Shown here one piece after another: positions 1-8,024 of a stretch of 12,533 bases of DNA. Source of the stretch: an uncultured Bacilli bacterium (GTDB lineage: Bacteria; Bacillota_I; Bacilli_A; RF39; UBA660); the NCBI GenBank assembly GCA_947623705.1, contig CANQHT010000031.1, positions 1-12,533 on the forward strand. The letters run 5' to 3'. Position numbers and translations under genes: made by a program. Numbering within the stretch: the stretch's first letter is position 1; each line of letters opens with the position of its first letter. The notes below the pieces were generated by a model that saw only the letters and a list, made by a program, of their open reading frames with translations, was not told the DNA's origin and ran no database searches.

Positions 1-2181
1 TTCCCCATAATTTTTAATAATGGAATTTTTAAATATCTTCCTTCCATAACGGTACGCAATTAAAATAGATACTACTAATAATATTACATAGATAATTAAA
101 TATTCACTTAAACCTAAATACTTGGATATATTTTGAAAATAAGTAATCTTAATAATATTCTTCTTAATTAAACTAATAAACATTAAGAATAATAAATAAG
201 TAAATGATGCTAAAGTAACTATTTCATTCATTAAAATATTAACACATACTCCTTTAGTACTTCCTAAAGTTCTTAAAGTAACATAATAACTATTTCTAGA
301 TTTATAAATAATTTTAATAATAAAATATGTAATAAAGAATAAAACAAAGATAAATCCTAAAGTCATAATTAATTTAAATATTTTAAATATTTGCATAATC
401 ATTTCTAAATCATTCGCTTTACTATCTCTTAAACTTAAAGTCTTATATCCTAAAGTTTGTAAATTATTATTTATTTTATTTAAATCTTTAACATCTTTAA
501 TAAAGACACTACTTTGATAATTGCCTTTATTATATAATTTATTATAATCTTCTTCACTTATATATACTGTATCATAACTATTATTATAATCGACATTTAA
601 TAATTTTTTAGCATTATCATAAGTATAAATATTCGTTATTTTTAAATCAATATCTTCTTTATAATAAATATTACTTACGGAAACATTAATATTTTTATTT
701 AAACAATTATAATTATCACAATAATTATTTGCATCATCTCTAATGTAGGCTTCTCCTTCTTTAACTACACTACTAGGTAATACTTTTAAATAATTAGTTT
801 TATCAGTCCCAAAATAATTATTATTTAATTTAATCGTTATATCAAACATTTCCGTATACATCCGAGTAAGTATATCTTTTTTTAATTCGTCATTAAGATA
901 AAATTCATAATTATAATTTAGACTATCATCATACACAATACCCACTATTTTTAATTTATCCCCATTATAGTTATCATCATAAGTATAGGTATCTTGTAAT
1001 AAATCTTCTTGCATAGAAGATAAGTACCAATCATCTTTATTACCAATAATCACTACTTCATCTTTTTTAGAAGGCTTTTTTCCAACATCAACTTTTAAAA
1101 TATCATTTCTTATACTACCATTTAAATAAAAATTATCACTATACATATTTAAATTATAATCATTAAGTAAATCATTTTTGACAATATAATCAATACCATC
1201 TAACTTACTTATTTTTTCATAATCCGCATCACTTATTACTAAATGATCACTTTTACTTATAATAATTCTTTTATCAGAAGTATTTTGAAAATAATAATTG
1301 TAAGCATATTCAACTTCTTCATTTTTAGCCATTTCCGTGGCGCCATAGAATGTTCCAAGAGTAATAATAATTAAGGCAAAGATAATGACCATAAGCAAAA
1401 ATTTAATCGGAATATTAAAAGCATTTCTTAAACCAAGTCTTATTTTATTCAAATTACTAATATTTTTAACTTCTTTAGCAGTTATTTCACTATCTAAATT
1501 TATTTCTTTAACAATTTTATTTTCTAATATTTTTCCATCATGCATTCTAATTAAATGAGTCGCATATTCTTCAATCTCCGCTTTATTATGGGTTACCACA
1601 ATAACTAGTTTATCTTGACTTATTTCGTGTAATAATTTAAGAATACTACCCGCAGCTTTACTATCTAAAGACCCAGTTGGTTCATCGGCGACAATTATGG
1701 GTGTATCATTCGCTAAAGCTCTGGCAATAGCTACTCTTTGTTTTTGGCCACCCGAAAGTTTAGACGCTAAAGTATTTTTATATTTTTTTAAACCAACTTT
1801 ATCAATAAGTTCATTAATATATTTTTTAACTTCCCTTTTCTTCTTCCCATTTAAAAGCATAGCTAGTTCAATATTTTCATAAACTGTATAACTATTAACT
1901 AAATTAAAGTTTTGAAAAATATTACTAACATACTTTCTGCGATATTCTAAATAATCTTCTTCGGTATAATGACTAGTTTCTTCGCCATTAATATACATTT
2001 CCCCATCTTCATAAGTATCAAGACCAGATAAAACATTTAAAAGAGTTGATTTACCGGAACCTGATTCACCTGTAATAACAACAAATTCCCCTAAATGGAG
2101 TTCTAAATTAACTTTGGTAAAACCAGCAGCGATAACTCCATCTTGATAATAATACTTTGAAACATTCTTTAATTTTAACAT
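1..2181 (-). CDS. Fused ABC exporter, ATPase plus FtsX/MacB-type permease (3' end off the window)
   Basis: Single polypeptide of at least 727 residues; the frame stays open to base 1, so the C-terminus is cut by the window edge, probably by only a few residues. The ATPase domain (about 1-225) has Walker A GESGSGKST at 38-46, Q-loop Q90, signature LSGGQ at 142-146, Walker B with DEPTG at 166-170 (catalytic E167) and switch H198. A first membrane helix lies at about 259-278, then a large Tyr/Asn/Asp-rich extracytoplasmic domain (about 280-600), then three helices at about 601-625, 645-668 and 689-708. That is the MacB/FtsX topology (1 TM, outer domain, 3 TM). Family knowledge: such proteins are mechanotransmission exporters of peptides, lipoproteins or antibiotics; the substrate here is unknown. 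The start ATG at 2181 has GTGAGG 9 nt upstream; an upstream ATG at 2189 meets a stop after four codons. The outer domain carries a close Cys pair (YCDNYNC) that could form a disulfide. It is transcribed alone, not with the Nudix gene. Confidence 0.93.
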   Translation of the reverse strand, partial: MLKLKNVSKYYYQDGVIAAGFTKVNLELHLGEFVVITGESGSGKSTLLNVLSGLDTYEDGEMYINGEETSHYTEEDYLEYRRKYVSNIFQNFNLVNSYTVYENIELAMLLNGKKKREVKKYINELIDKVGLKKYKNTLASKLSGGQKQRVAIARALANDTPIIVADEPTGSLDSKAAGSILKLLHEISQDKLVIVVTHNKAEIEEYATHLIRMHDGKILENKIVKEINLDSEITAKEVKNISNLNKIRLGLRNAFNIPIKFLLMVIIFALIIITLGTFYGATEMAKNEEVEYAYNYYFQNTSDKRIIISKSDHLVISDADYEKISKLDGIDYIVKNDLLNDYNLNMYSDNFYLNGSIRNDILKVDVGKKPSKKDEVVIIGNKDDWYLSSMQEDLLQDTYTYDDNYNGDKLKIVGIVYDDSLNYNYEFYLNDELKKDILTRMYTEMFDITIKLNNNYFGTDKTNYLKVLPSSVVKEGEAYIRDDANNYCDNYNCLNKNINVSVSNIYYKEDIDLKITNIYTYDNAKKLLNVDYNNSYDTVYISEEDYNKLYNKGNYQSSVFIKDVKDLNKINNNLQTLGYKTLSLRDSKANDLEMIMQIFKIFKLIMTLGFIFVLFFITYFIIKIIYKSRNSYYVTLRTLGSTKGVCVNILMNEIVTLASFTYLLFLMFISLIKKNIIKITYFQNISKYLGLSEYLIIYVILLVVSILIAYRYGRKIFKNSIIKNYGE

Positions 2182-2201
2182 ATAATCATTCCTCACTTTT
2201 A

Positions 2202-2241
2202 ATTATATAGCAAGATTATTTTTTATACTAGTCTTCTTGCT
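2202..2241 (-). promoter_or_regulatory. Candidate promoter and operator of the ABC exporter
   Basis: A perfect TATAAT lies at 2207-2202, about 20 bp before the start codon. The -35 region has no TTGACA-like hexamer at normal spacing; instead it is occupied by an inverted repeat, AGCAAGA (2241-2235) and TCTTGCT (2215-2209), separated by 19 bp and ending right beside the -10. A missing -35 under a dyad suggests activator- or repressor-controlled expression. This is inference from layout only. The leader would be very short, with the Shine-Dalgarno site near the transcript start. Confidence 0.4.
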
Positions 2242-2310
2242 TCAAAAATATATTAAAAATGATTTAGAAATAATTTGCAATACTTTCGACAAAACTTGTC
2301 ACAATTTGAC

Positions 2311-2339
2311 AAAAGAAAAAGCATAACTTTTAGGGTTAT
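2311..2339 (-). terminator. Weak AT-rich terminator after the Nudix gene
   Basis: Reading the minus strand, ATAAC (2339-2335) and GTTAT (2327-2323) can form a 5-bp stem around a 7-nt loop, followed by a T-rich tract (2320-2312). The stem is short and A/T-rich, so this is only a weak candidate. Confidence 0.35.
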
Positions 2340-2360
2340 ACTAATTTTCATTGTATATAA

Positions 2361-2861
2361 CTAGTTTTTATTTAATTCATTAAAAATTACATGATTGATA
2401 GTTAATGATTTAGACTTTACAATCTTTTTTAAAAATTTTGGTCGAATATCATATTCATCTATTGTATCAATATTAATCCATTTAAAATTTAATTTAATAT
2501 TATGTCCTTTATCATTTTCAATTAAACTATAATCAGTATATATAGCTTTTTCACCTTTAGATGGCTTTAGTAAATAATAAAAACATATTTCATGCATTGT
2601 TTTACTATATTTATTAACAAAAAAATTTTCTACTACTCCTAAATATTTTACGATTTCTAATTTATAGCCTAATTCTTCTTGCATCTCTCGACATATAGCT
2701 TGTTCTGTTGTTTCGCCAAGTTCTACATATCCTCCCGGTAAGCATAGAAAACCACTATCATCCATATCAACTAACAATATTTTATTATCATTTATAACAA
2801 TTCCAGATACTCTAAACTTAAAATTAAAATTTTCAGTTTTTATTTTTATACTTTCTCTCAT
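2361..2861 (-). CDS. Nudix family hydrolase
   Basis: A 166-residue Nudix hydrolase, a family that cleaves nucleoside diphosphates linked to another moiety with Mg2+. The Nudix box GX5EX7REUXEEXGU is complete at 44-66: G44, E50, R58-E59, E62-E63 and G65, with Tyr in place of the final hydrophobic residue. The segment just before it (IVINDNKILLVDMDDSGFLC LPGG, split here for length) is the usual beta-grasp lead-in. Length is normal for a single-domain member. The substrate cannot be read from the sequence; the FKFRVSGIVI opening is common in uncharacterised MutT-like proteins of Gram-positives. The ATG at 2861 has AAGGTGA upstream. It is a single-gene unit between its own promoter and a weak terminator, separated from the rpe operon by the strong rpe terminator. 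Stop codon is TAG. Confidence 0.93.
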   Translation of the reverse strand: MRESIKIKTENFNFKFRVSGIVINDNKILLVDMDDSGFLCLPGGYVELGETTEQAICREMQEELGYKLEIVKYLGVVENFFVNKYSKTMHEICFYYLLKPSKGEKAIYTDYSLIENDKGHNIKLNFKWINIDTIDEYDIRPKFLKKIVKSKSLTINHVIFNELNKN

Positions 2862-2878
2862 AGCAATTCACCTTATTT

Positions 2879-2887
2879 ATTATAGCA
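2879..2887 (-). promoter_or_regulatory. Extended -10 promoter of the Nudix gene
   Basis: TGCTATAAT (2887-2879) is a perfect extended -10 element (TGnTATAAT). No good -35 is visible 17 bp upstream, which is acceptable for extended -10 promoters. The transcript would begin near 2872, giving a leader of about 11 nt with the ribosome-binding site at its very 5' end. Confidence 0.5.
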
Positions 2888-2916
2888 TATTTGATAAAGT
2901 ATTATTTCTCAGAATT

Positions 2917-2943
2917 AAAAAAAGAAAGAATTATTTTTCTTTC
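2917..2943 (-). terminator. Intrinsic terminator of the rlmN-rpe operon
   Basis: On the minus strand GAAAGAA (2943-2937) pairs with TTCTTTC (2930-2924) around the 6-nt loop AAATAA, followed by seven T (2923-2917). The rpe stop codon TAA sits in the loop, so termination overlaps the end of the gene. This marks the operon end. Confidence 0.75.
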
Positions 2944-3557
2944 AATTCATTAATACTTGCATTCATATCATCACTTAAACAGACATATGAACCACTTATT
3001 ATATTATCTACTCTTAAATCTTTTAGACATTTAATAGTTTCTTCATTTATTCCCCCATCAATACCTATATAAATATTTTTATCTTGTAATTCTTTTATTT
3101 TATCAATTACATCGGGAATAAATTTTTGACCTCCTTTACCGGGATAGACACTCATTATTAAAACATAATCTATTCTATTTATATAAGGATATATAATATC
3201 TAATGATTCATCTGGATTAACAGCAATCCCTACTTTAATATAATTATCTTTAATAAACTTTATTGTTTCTTCAATATTAGATGTACTATCTAAATGAAAT
3301 GTAATCATCCAAATATTATTTAAAGTAAGTAAATCTTTTAGATAATTAAGAGGTTCTTTAACCATTAAATGAATATCTAAAGGTTTAGTAGTATTTTTTA
3401 AATCATTTAGTACTTCTTCAATAGTAAAATTTTTCTCTTCTACATATAAACCATCCATTAAATCAACATGAATTAAATCAGCATCACTATTATCAATATT
3501 TCTAATGGTTTCTTCTTTACTAAATTTACTTTTTAAATAACTTACTGCGATCATCAC
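2931..3557 (-). CDS. rpe: Ribulose-phosphate 3-epimerase (divergent)
   Basis: A 208-residue TIM-barrel epimerase that interconverts ribulose 5-phosphate and xylulose 5-phosphate in the pentose phosphate pathway. Active-site residues are recognisable: H30 and D32 in HVDLMDG, H63 in DIHLMV, and D167 in IGIDGG, matching the metal ligands and the two catalytic Asp residues of the family. The phosphate-binding regions PGKGGQKF (139-146) and ISGSYV (187-192) are also present. It is unusual at the N-terminus, where the usual APSIL.AD.. is AVSYLKSKF, and PGFGGQ is changed to PGKGGQ. The ATG at 3557 has AAAGGAG seven bases upstream, so the 32-nt overlap with the end of rsgA is probably real and gives translational coupling. 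It is the last gene of the operon. Because of the divergence a related sugar-phosphate epimerase role cannot be excluded. Confidence 0.88.
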   Translation of the reverse strand: MMIAVSYLKSKFSKEETIRNIDNSDADLIHVDLMDGLYVEEKNFTIEEVLNDLKNTTKPLDIHLMVKEPLNYLKDLLTLNNIWMITFHLDSTSNIEETIKFIKDNYIKVGIAVNPDESLDIIYPYINRIDYVLIMSVYPGKGGQKFIPDVIDKIKELQDKNIYIGIDGGINEETIKCLKDLRVDNIISGSYVCLSDDMNASINELKEK

Positions 3558-4389
3558 TAGACTCCTTTATAAATCTTACATAATTATTATATCTACTTAA
3601 TAATATTTCTTTTTTATCTACTCCTTCTAGAATACCACACCCAATTTCTTTTAAATGTTTGCAATCATTAAATTTACAAGTATAATTTTTAAATTCCAAG
3701 AAACTATTTTGAATATCTTCTATAGAATAATTAACTAAATCAAGGGCCGAAAATCCCGGAGTATCCACAATATAAAAATCCAATATTTCAAATAATTCTA
3801 CAATTCTAGTAGTATGTTTACCTCTTCCTAAGGCTTCACTTATTTCATTCGTCGCTAAATTTAAATTCTCATCAAAATAATTTATTAAGGTACTTTTACC
3901 CGCACCCGTTTGACCACATACCGTCACAATTTTATTTTTTAAAGCCTTTTTTAAAGAAGATATTTCTTCATTAGTATAAACTAAATAACCTATTTTTTTA
4001 TAATAATTAAATAAATTAGTTATATCTTGTAATTCTTCTTTAGTAAGTAAATCTAATTTAGTAAGAACAATAATGGGTGTAATACCTTTAATGGTAATAA
4101 TACTTAGTAATTTATCTAAAAGAGTTAAATTTAAATCGGGTTTTTTTAGGGAAGTAACTACTAAAGCAATATCAATATTAGCTACTGGTGGACGCTCTAA
4201 AACATTCTTTCTTGTAGTTACTTCTTCAATTACTTTTTTATCTTTATTAAAGTTAACAATATCTCCCACTAAAGGTTTAAAATGTTCATTGCGAAATTTA
4301 CCTCTTGCCTTACAATCATAATAATTATCTTGATACTTTACTGTAAAGGTATCACTATTAACTTTTGTAATTAAACCTGTTTCTAACAT
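3526..4389 (-). CDS. rsgA: Ribosome small-subunit-dependent GTPase A
   Basis: A 287-residue circularly permuted GTPase that helps late maturation of the 30S subunit and is stimulated by it. Order: an OB-fold RNA-binding domain (about 1-65), then the permuted G domain with G4 TKLD (110-113) before G1 GQTGAGKST (159-167), the switch I motif GRGKHTT (188-194) and G3 DTPG (209-212), then a C-terminal zinc finger with C238, C243, H245 and C251. All diagnostic residues are present and the length is typical. The ATG at 4389 lies six bases after the prkC stop, with AGG of the Shine-Dalgarno site overlapping that stop codon, so translation is coupled. Its 3' end overlaps the start of rpe. Family knowledge: RsgA (YloQ) is a substrate of the PASTA kinase in Bacillus, which fits its place beside prkC. 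Confidence 0.96.
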   Translation of the reverse strand: MLETGLITKVNSDTFTVKYQDNYYDCKARGKFRNEHFKPLVGDIVNFNKDKKVIEEVTTRKNVLERPPVANIDIALVVTSLKKPDLNLTLLDKLLSIITIKGITPIIVLTKLDLLTKEELQDITNLFNYYKKIGYLVYTNEEISSLKKALKNKIVTVCGQTGAGKSTLINYFDENLNLATNEISEALGRGKHTTRIVELFEILDFYIVDTPGFSALDLVNYSIEDIQNSFLEFKNYTCKFNDCKHLKEIGCGILEGVDKKEILLSRYNNYVRFIKESSDDRSKLFKK

Positions 4390-4395
4390 ATAAAC

Positions 4396-6159
4396 CTAAC
4401 TTAAATCTTGATCCCCATTACCATCAGGATTATCATCAACTATTCCTTCATTACGATAAATATAAATCTTAAATGTTGCACCCTTTGATACTCTTGAACC
4501 AGCTTTTCTACTTTGGTCATAGATTGTACCATCTAACATCGTATCACTAGCAGTTTCTACTACTTCTAATTTTAATTCATTATCTTCACAGAATTCTCTA
4601 ACATCATCTAAAGTATAAGAACCATCGGCAAAATCCGGATATGGAATACCAACTCTTGCCACATATAAAGTAATACTTTGACCTTTCTTTAAAGATTCTC
4701 CAGCTTCAACTGATTGACGAACTATTTCATCATCTTTAAAATCACTATCAGTTTCAACAACTTCATCTTCGGTATTAACAATTAACCCTCTGGCTTCTAG
4801 ACTACCTTTAATTTCTAAATAATTTTTATTAGTATAATCTTCAATTAAAATTGTTTCATCGCCAGATGATATATATAATTTAATTTCACTACCTTTTTTT
4901 CTTTCGGAACCCGCTAAAGGAGAGGTTCTTACAACATTACCAACTTTAATATCTAAAGATGAAACCATTTCCTCATCATCAGTTACTTTAAAACCGGCAT
5001 CTTGAAGCATTTTAATGGCTTCCGTTGTTGTTTTACCTGTTACATCTGGAACTGATATCGTACTTCTTTTACTAGTTACCATAATAATAACAAAAACTAA
5101 TGTTACAACAATAACTAAGCCTGTAAATATTGAGGCTAGTCTAATTAATGTTTTATTTTGCTTTTTCAATTCATCACCCGTAATCTTCTTTGCAATAACT
5201 TCTGTATCGCTATTTTTATTATTAACATTTTTACTTTCTGTATTCTTTTTTGCTTCTTCTTTTACTTGTTTAATAACTTTTGTATCATCACTTATCTCTT
5301 GATATTTTAATTTAATCTTTTCTTCATTGGCTCTAGTTGGGTCTAAACAAGTTTTTAAGTCTTCGTGCATTTCTCTTGCATCAGTATATCTATTTTTAGG
5401 ATTTTTCGCCGTTGCTTTAATAATAATGTTTTCTACACTTTGCGGAATATTAGGAAGTTCATCACGAATTGATGGAAGTGGTTCTTTTAAATGTTTTAAA
5501 GCAATCTCTACGGCATTTTCGCCTTTAAATGGTAGTTTACCTGTTAAAAGTTCATAAAATAAAATTCCAATTGAATAAATATCACTTTGTAAAGTTGAAC
5601 CTTTACCACTCGCTTGCTCTGGAGGAAGATAATGAACACTACCCATTACCGAATTAGTTTGCGTTAGTTGGGTGGAGTTCATCGCCATCGCAATTCCAAA
5701 GTCTGTTATCTTAACTAAGCCATTTTCCAAAATCATAATATTTTGCGGTTTAATATCTCTATGAATTATATAAGAATCGTGGGCTACAGACAAACCATCC
5801 GTTATTTGCATAACAATATCTACAGCTTCTGATACGGTTAATTTACCCCGTTTCTTAATTAATTGTTTTAAGTGTTTACCTTCAATATATTCCATAACGA
5901 TATAATATTCGCCATTATCTTCCCCAACATCATAAACTTCCACAATATTGGGATGCGATAAACTTGAGGCCGCTAAAGCTTCTCTTTGGAATCTTCTAAC
6001 AAACTTTTCATCACTCGCGAGGTCCCCTCTTAAAACTTTAACTGCGACATTCCGATCTAATATTGTATCATAGGCTAAATAAACATTGGCCATTCCCCCT
6101 TCACCAATACTTTTGATAACTTGGTAACGGTCACTTATTTTTTGTCCTTTCATTATCAT
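4396..6159 (-). CDS. prkC: PASTA-domain Ser/Thr protein kinase (PrkC/PknB/StkP type)
   Basis: A membrane receptor-like Hanks kinase, 587 residues from the ATG at 6159. Kinase domain about 8-272: glycine loop GEGGMANV (19-26), K41 in AVKVLR, helix-C E60, catalytic HRDIKPQN from H133, DFG (153-155), and PPE in place of APE (179-181). A charged Lys/Glu/Asn-rich linker is followed by one membrane helix (about 339-362), then three PASTA repeats (about 369-432, 438-501, 504-568) and an acidic Asp/Gly tail. Family knowledge: PASTA repeats sense muropeptides or lipid II, and the kinase phosphorylates cell-division, wall and translation proteins. Start choice: an upstream in-frame ATG at 6171 abuts its only AAGGA with no spacing; the ATG at 6159 has GGTGA five bases upstream and lies one base after the prpC stop. 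The tight junction shows coupling with its cognate phosphatase. Stop is TAG. Confidence 0.96.
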   Translation of the reverse strand: MIMKGQKISDRYQVIKSIGEGGMANVYLAYDTILDRNVAVKVLRGDLASDEKFVRRFQREALAASSLSHPNIVEVYDVGEDNGEYYIVMEYIEGKHLKQLIKKRGKLTVSEAVDIVMQITDGLSVAHDSYIIHRDIKPQNIMILENGLVKITDFGIAMAMNSTQLTQTNSVMGSVHYLPPEQASGKGSTLQSDIYSIGILFYELLTGKLPFKGENAVEIALKHLKEPLPSIRDELPNIPQSVENIIIKATAKNPKNRYTDAREMHEDLKTCLDPTRANEEKIKLKYQEISDDTKVIKQVKEEAKKNTESKNVNNKNSDTEVIAKKITGDELKKQNKTLIRLASIFTGLVIVVTLVFVIIMVTSKRSTISVPDVTGKTTTEAIKMLQDAGFKVTDDEEMVSSLDIKVGNVVRTSPLAGSERKKGSEIKLYISSGDETILIEDYTNKNYLEIKGSLEARGLIVNTEDEVVETDSDFKDDEIVRQSVEAGESLKKGQSITLYVARVGIPYPDFADGSYTLDDVREFCEDNELKLEVVETASDTMLDGTIYDQSRKAGSRVSKGATFKIYIYRNEGIVDDNPDGNGDQDLS

Positions 6160-6160
6160 A

Positions 6161-6901
6161 CTAATCACCATTCCTTACAAGATATGCTACTGATATATTA
6201 TCATTACCCCCGCGCGCATTACATTTTCTAATTAATTTTTCTACTTTTTCTTCCGCCGTTAATTCCGGATCAATCAATACTTTTTCAATTTGTTCTTCCG
6301 TTAACATATTGGTTAAGCCATCACTACATAACATAATGGCATCAAAATCCATCTCGACAATATCAAAAATATCTAAATCAACTTTTTCGGCCGCCCCTAA
6401 AGCTTTCATTAAAACATTTTTCTTCGGATGATTTTTGGCTTCTTCTTCCGTTAAATTACCGGCATCGACTAAAAGATTAACTAATGTATGGTCATGCGTA
6501 ACTTTATGTAATTTATTACTCTTTAAAACAAAACCAGAAGAATCCCCAATATTACCGAATATTAAATAATTTTTCGTATATAAGGCCACAACGACTGTCG
6601 TTCCTAAACCTTTGGAATCAATATTTTCTTCCCCATATTCTAATATTTCTTTATTTATTTCATTAACATTATCATTAAGCCAATTAACGGCATCTAACTT
6701 GGAACCAATACTTGGTGTTTCATTAAATCTTTTACCTAAATGAGAAACCGCAATACTGGAAGCAACTTCGCCCTTCCGGTGTCCACCCATACCATCTGCA
6801 ACAATAAGTAAATATTCATTACTTTCATTTCTTAAAATAGTTACACTATCTTCATTATGGCTTCTAACTCGTCCTGAATCTGTCATATAACAAGCTTTCA
6901 T
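6161..6901 (-). CDS. prpC: PP2C-family Ser/Thr phosphatase (PrpC/Stp type)
   Basis: A 246-residue stand-alone PPM/PP2C catalytic domain that removes phosphate from the PrkC kinase and its targets, using two or three Mn/Mg ions in the cytoplasm. Motifs: SHNEDS with N16-E17-D18, ADGMGGHRKGE with metal ligand D36 and G37, NIGDS (117-121), LCSDGLTN with D194, and GGNDNIS with D234. Length is typical of bacterial PrpC. The usual GDSR is GDSS here, which removes an Arg common in the motif but is away from the metal ligands. The ATG at 6901 lies two bases after the rlmN stop, and its Shine-Dalgarno AGAGGTG is inside the last codons of rlmN, so the two are translationally coupled. Stop is TAG. The kinase follows directly. 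Confidence 0.95.
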   Translation of the reverse strand: MKACYMTDSGRVRSHNEDSVTILRNESNEYLLIVADGMGGHRKGEVASSIAVSHLGKRFNETPSIGSKLDAVNWLNDNVNEINKEILEYGEENIDSKGLGTTVVVALYTKNYLIFGNIGDSSGFVLKSNKLHKVTHDHTLVNLLVDAGNLTEEEAKNHPKKNVLMKALGAAEKVDLDIFDIVEMDFDAIMLCSDGLTNMLTEEQIEKVLIDPELTAEEKVEKLIRKCNARGGNDNISVAYLVRNGD

Positions 6902-6903
6902 TC

Positions 6904-7914
6904 TTACACCTCTTTACTTCTAAGTTGACCACATGCCGCACTGATACTACCACCAAATTCTCTTCGAACTGTTGCATTAATTCCCATTTTTAATAAGATA
7001 TCTTTAAATTCATTAATTCTTTGACTTTTCTTAAAATCTAAATTATTCGTTTCATTATAAGGAATTAAATTAACATAGACATTAAGTCCTTTTAAGAGAC
7101 TGGCTAGTTCATATGCGCATTCATCACTATCATTTACCATATTAAGCATAACATATTCAATAGTAACCCGTCTATTGTTTTTTGCTAAATATTCTTTAAT
7201 TGCGTCCATTACTTGACTAATTGTGTACACTTTACTAATGGGCATTATTTTATTTCGAATAGTGTCATTCGGCGCATGTAAACTTAAAGCAAGATTAACT
7301 TGTAAGTCTAAATCACTAAATTCTTTGATTTTCGGTACTAACCCACAAGTGGAAACTGTAATATGTCTGGCCCCAATACCTAGTCCTTTAGGATGATTAA
7401 CAATTCGTAAAAAATTAATAACATTATCATAATTATCAAAAGGTTCCCCAATCCCCATTATAACTATCCTTTGAATTCTATCCTTAATATCTTCTTCAAT
7501 TAAAAGTATTTGCTCAACCATTTCATAAGTTTCTAAATTTCGGACCTTTTTTAAGCGGCCACTTTCACAAAATTTACACCCCATATTGCAACCAACTTGA
7601 CTGGAAATACACACACTTTTCCCATAATCATGATACATTAAAACAGCTTCCACATAATTATGATCACTTAATTCAAATAAATATTTTTTAACATCTTTAC
7701 CCGTTTCATATTTTTTAATAGTAATAAAATCATATTTAAAATCATTCTTTAATTTATCTCTTAATTCTTTTTTTAAATTACTAAAATTATTAATATCTTT
7801 TTCTCTATGAATATATAACCATTCAAAAACTTGTAAGGCTTTAAATTTTTTTTCATTTAGACTTACAAAATAATTTTCTAATTCTACTATATTCATATCC
7901 ATTAAATGTTTCAT
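6904..7914 (-). CDS. rlmN: 23S rRNA (adenine-2503-C2)-methyltransferase, radical SAM
   Basis: A 336-residue radical SAM enzyme that methylates C2 of A2503 in 23S rRNA (and A37 in some tRNAs). The 4Fe-4S cluster motif CX3CX2C is C109-C113-C116. The two catalytic Cys equivalent to E. coli C118 and C355 are C102 (seven before the cluster, in VCISSQVGC) and C328 (in SAACGQL). Other family signatures are MGIGEPFDNYDNV (153-165), HITVSTCG (184-191), LALSLHA (208-214), and RRVTIEYVML (248-257). Length fits the Firmicutes form. The segment after the cluster, FCESGRLKKVRNL, differs from the more common FCAST.GG form, but the complete C-terminal Cys motif and the operon context argue for RlmN rather than Cfr. 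First gene of the five-gene operon; start ATG at 7914. Confidence 0.95.
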   Translation of the reverse strand: MKHLMDMNIVELENYFVSLNEKKFKALQVFEWLYIHREKDINNFSNLKKELRDKLKNDFKYDFITIKKYETGKDVKKYLFELSDHNYVEAVLMYHDYGKSVCISSQVGCNMGCKFCESGRLKKVRNLETYEMVEQILLIEEDIKDRIQRIVIMGIGEPFDNYDNVINFLRIVNHPKGLGIGARHITVSTCGLVPKIKEFSDLDLQVNLALSLHAPNDTIRNKIMPISKVYTISQVMDAIKEYLAKNNRRVTIEYVMLNMVNDSDECAYELASLLKGLNVYVNLIPYNETNNLDFKKSQRINEFKDILLKMGINATVRREFGGSISAACGQLRSKEV

Positions 7915-7982
7915 ACTTTAATTTTACTATAAAATAACCAATTTGTATCAAAAAAACGACAATTTTTTTAAAAAATTAGTAT
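7915..7982 (-). promoter_or_regulatory. Leader region of the rlmN operon with weak promoter-like boxes
   Basis: Between the small-RNA terminator and rlmN the minus strand carries TTGATA (7951-7946), with TATAGT (7931-7926) and TAAAAT (7926-7921) downstream at 14 and 19 bp spacing, neither ideal. The operon may therefore use a weak promoter here, read through the upstream terminator, or both. No strong Shine-Dalgarno site is evident before the rlmN ATG; the spot nearest the start is AAATTAAAGT. Confidence 0.3.
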
Positions 7983-8024
7983 AAAAAAAGAAAAAAGATA
8001 TGAATGGTTATCTTTCTTCTTTTC
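7983..8024 (-). terminator. Intrinsic terminator of the structured RNA upstream of rlmN
   Basis: On the minus strand AAAAGAAGAAAGATA pairs with TATCTTTTTTCTTTT through an 8-nt loop (8008-8001), with one A-C mismatch, over about 15 bp, and runs into a T-rich tract near 7989-7983. The core AAAGATA/TATCTTT stem is perfect. It is A/T-rich but long. Confidence 0.6.

Noticed and set aside
1697..1882. Plus-strand frames opposite the exporter, rsgA, prkC and the BRO gene (for example 1697-1882, 4073-4321, 5015-5302, 5327-5557, 10122-10331, 10458-10727) and a minus-strand frame opposite the GerM-like gene (9298-9558)
   Set aside because: All lie inside well-supported genes on the other strand, have no ribosome-binding sites and encode low-complexity, shadow-like sequence.
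2306..2342. Plus-strand TTGACA (2306) and TATACT (2337) as a promoter
   Set aside because: The spacing is 25 bp, too long, and nothing is encoded downstream on the plus strand.
6160..6171. ATG at 6171 as start of prkC
   Set aside because: AAGGA touches this ATG with no spacing, and it would overlap prpC; the ATG at 6159 has GGTGA at five bases and yields the usual kinase N-terminus.
6904..7914. RlmN as the resistance methylase Cfr
   Set aside because: The segment after the cluster differs from common RlmN, but the rest of the signatures and the conserved operon position favour housekeeping RlmN.
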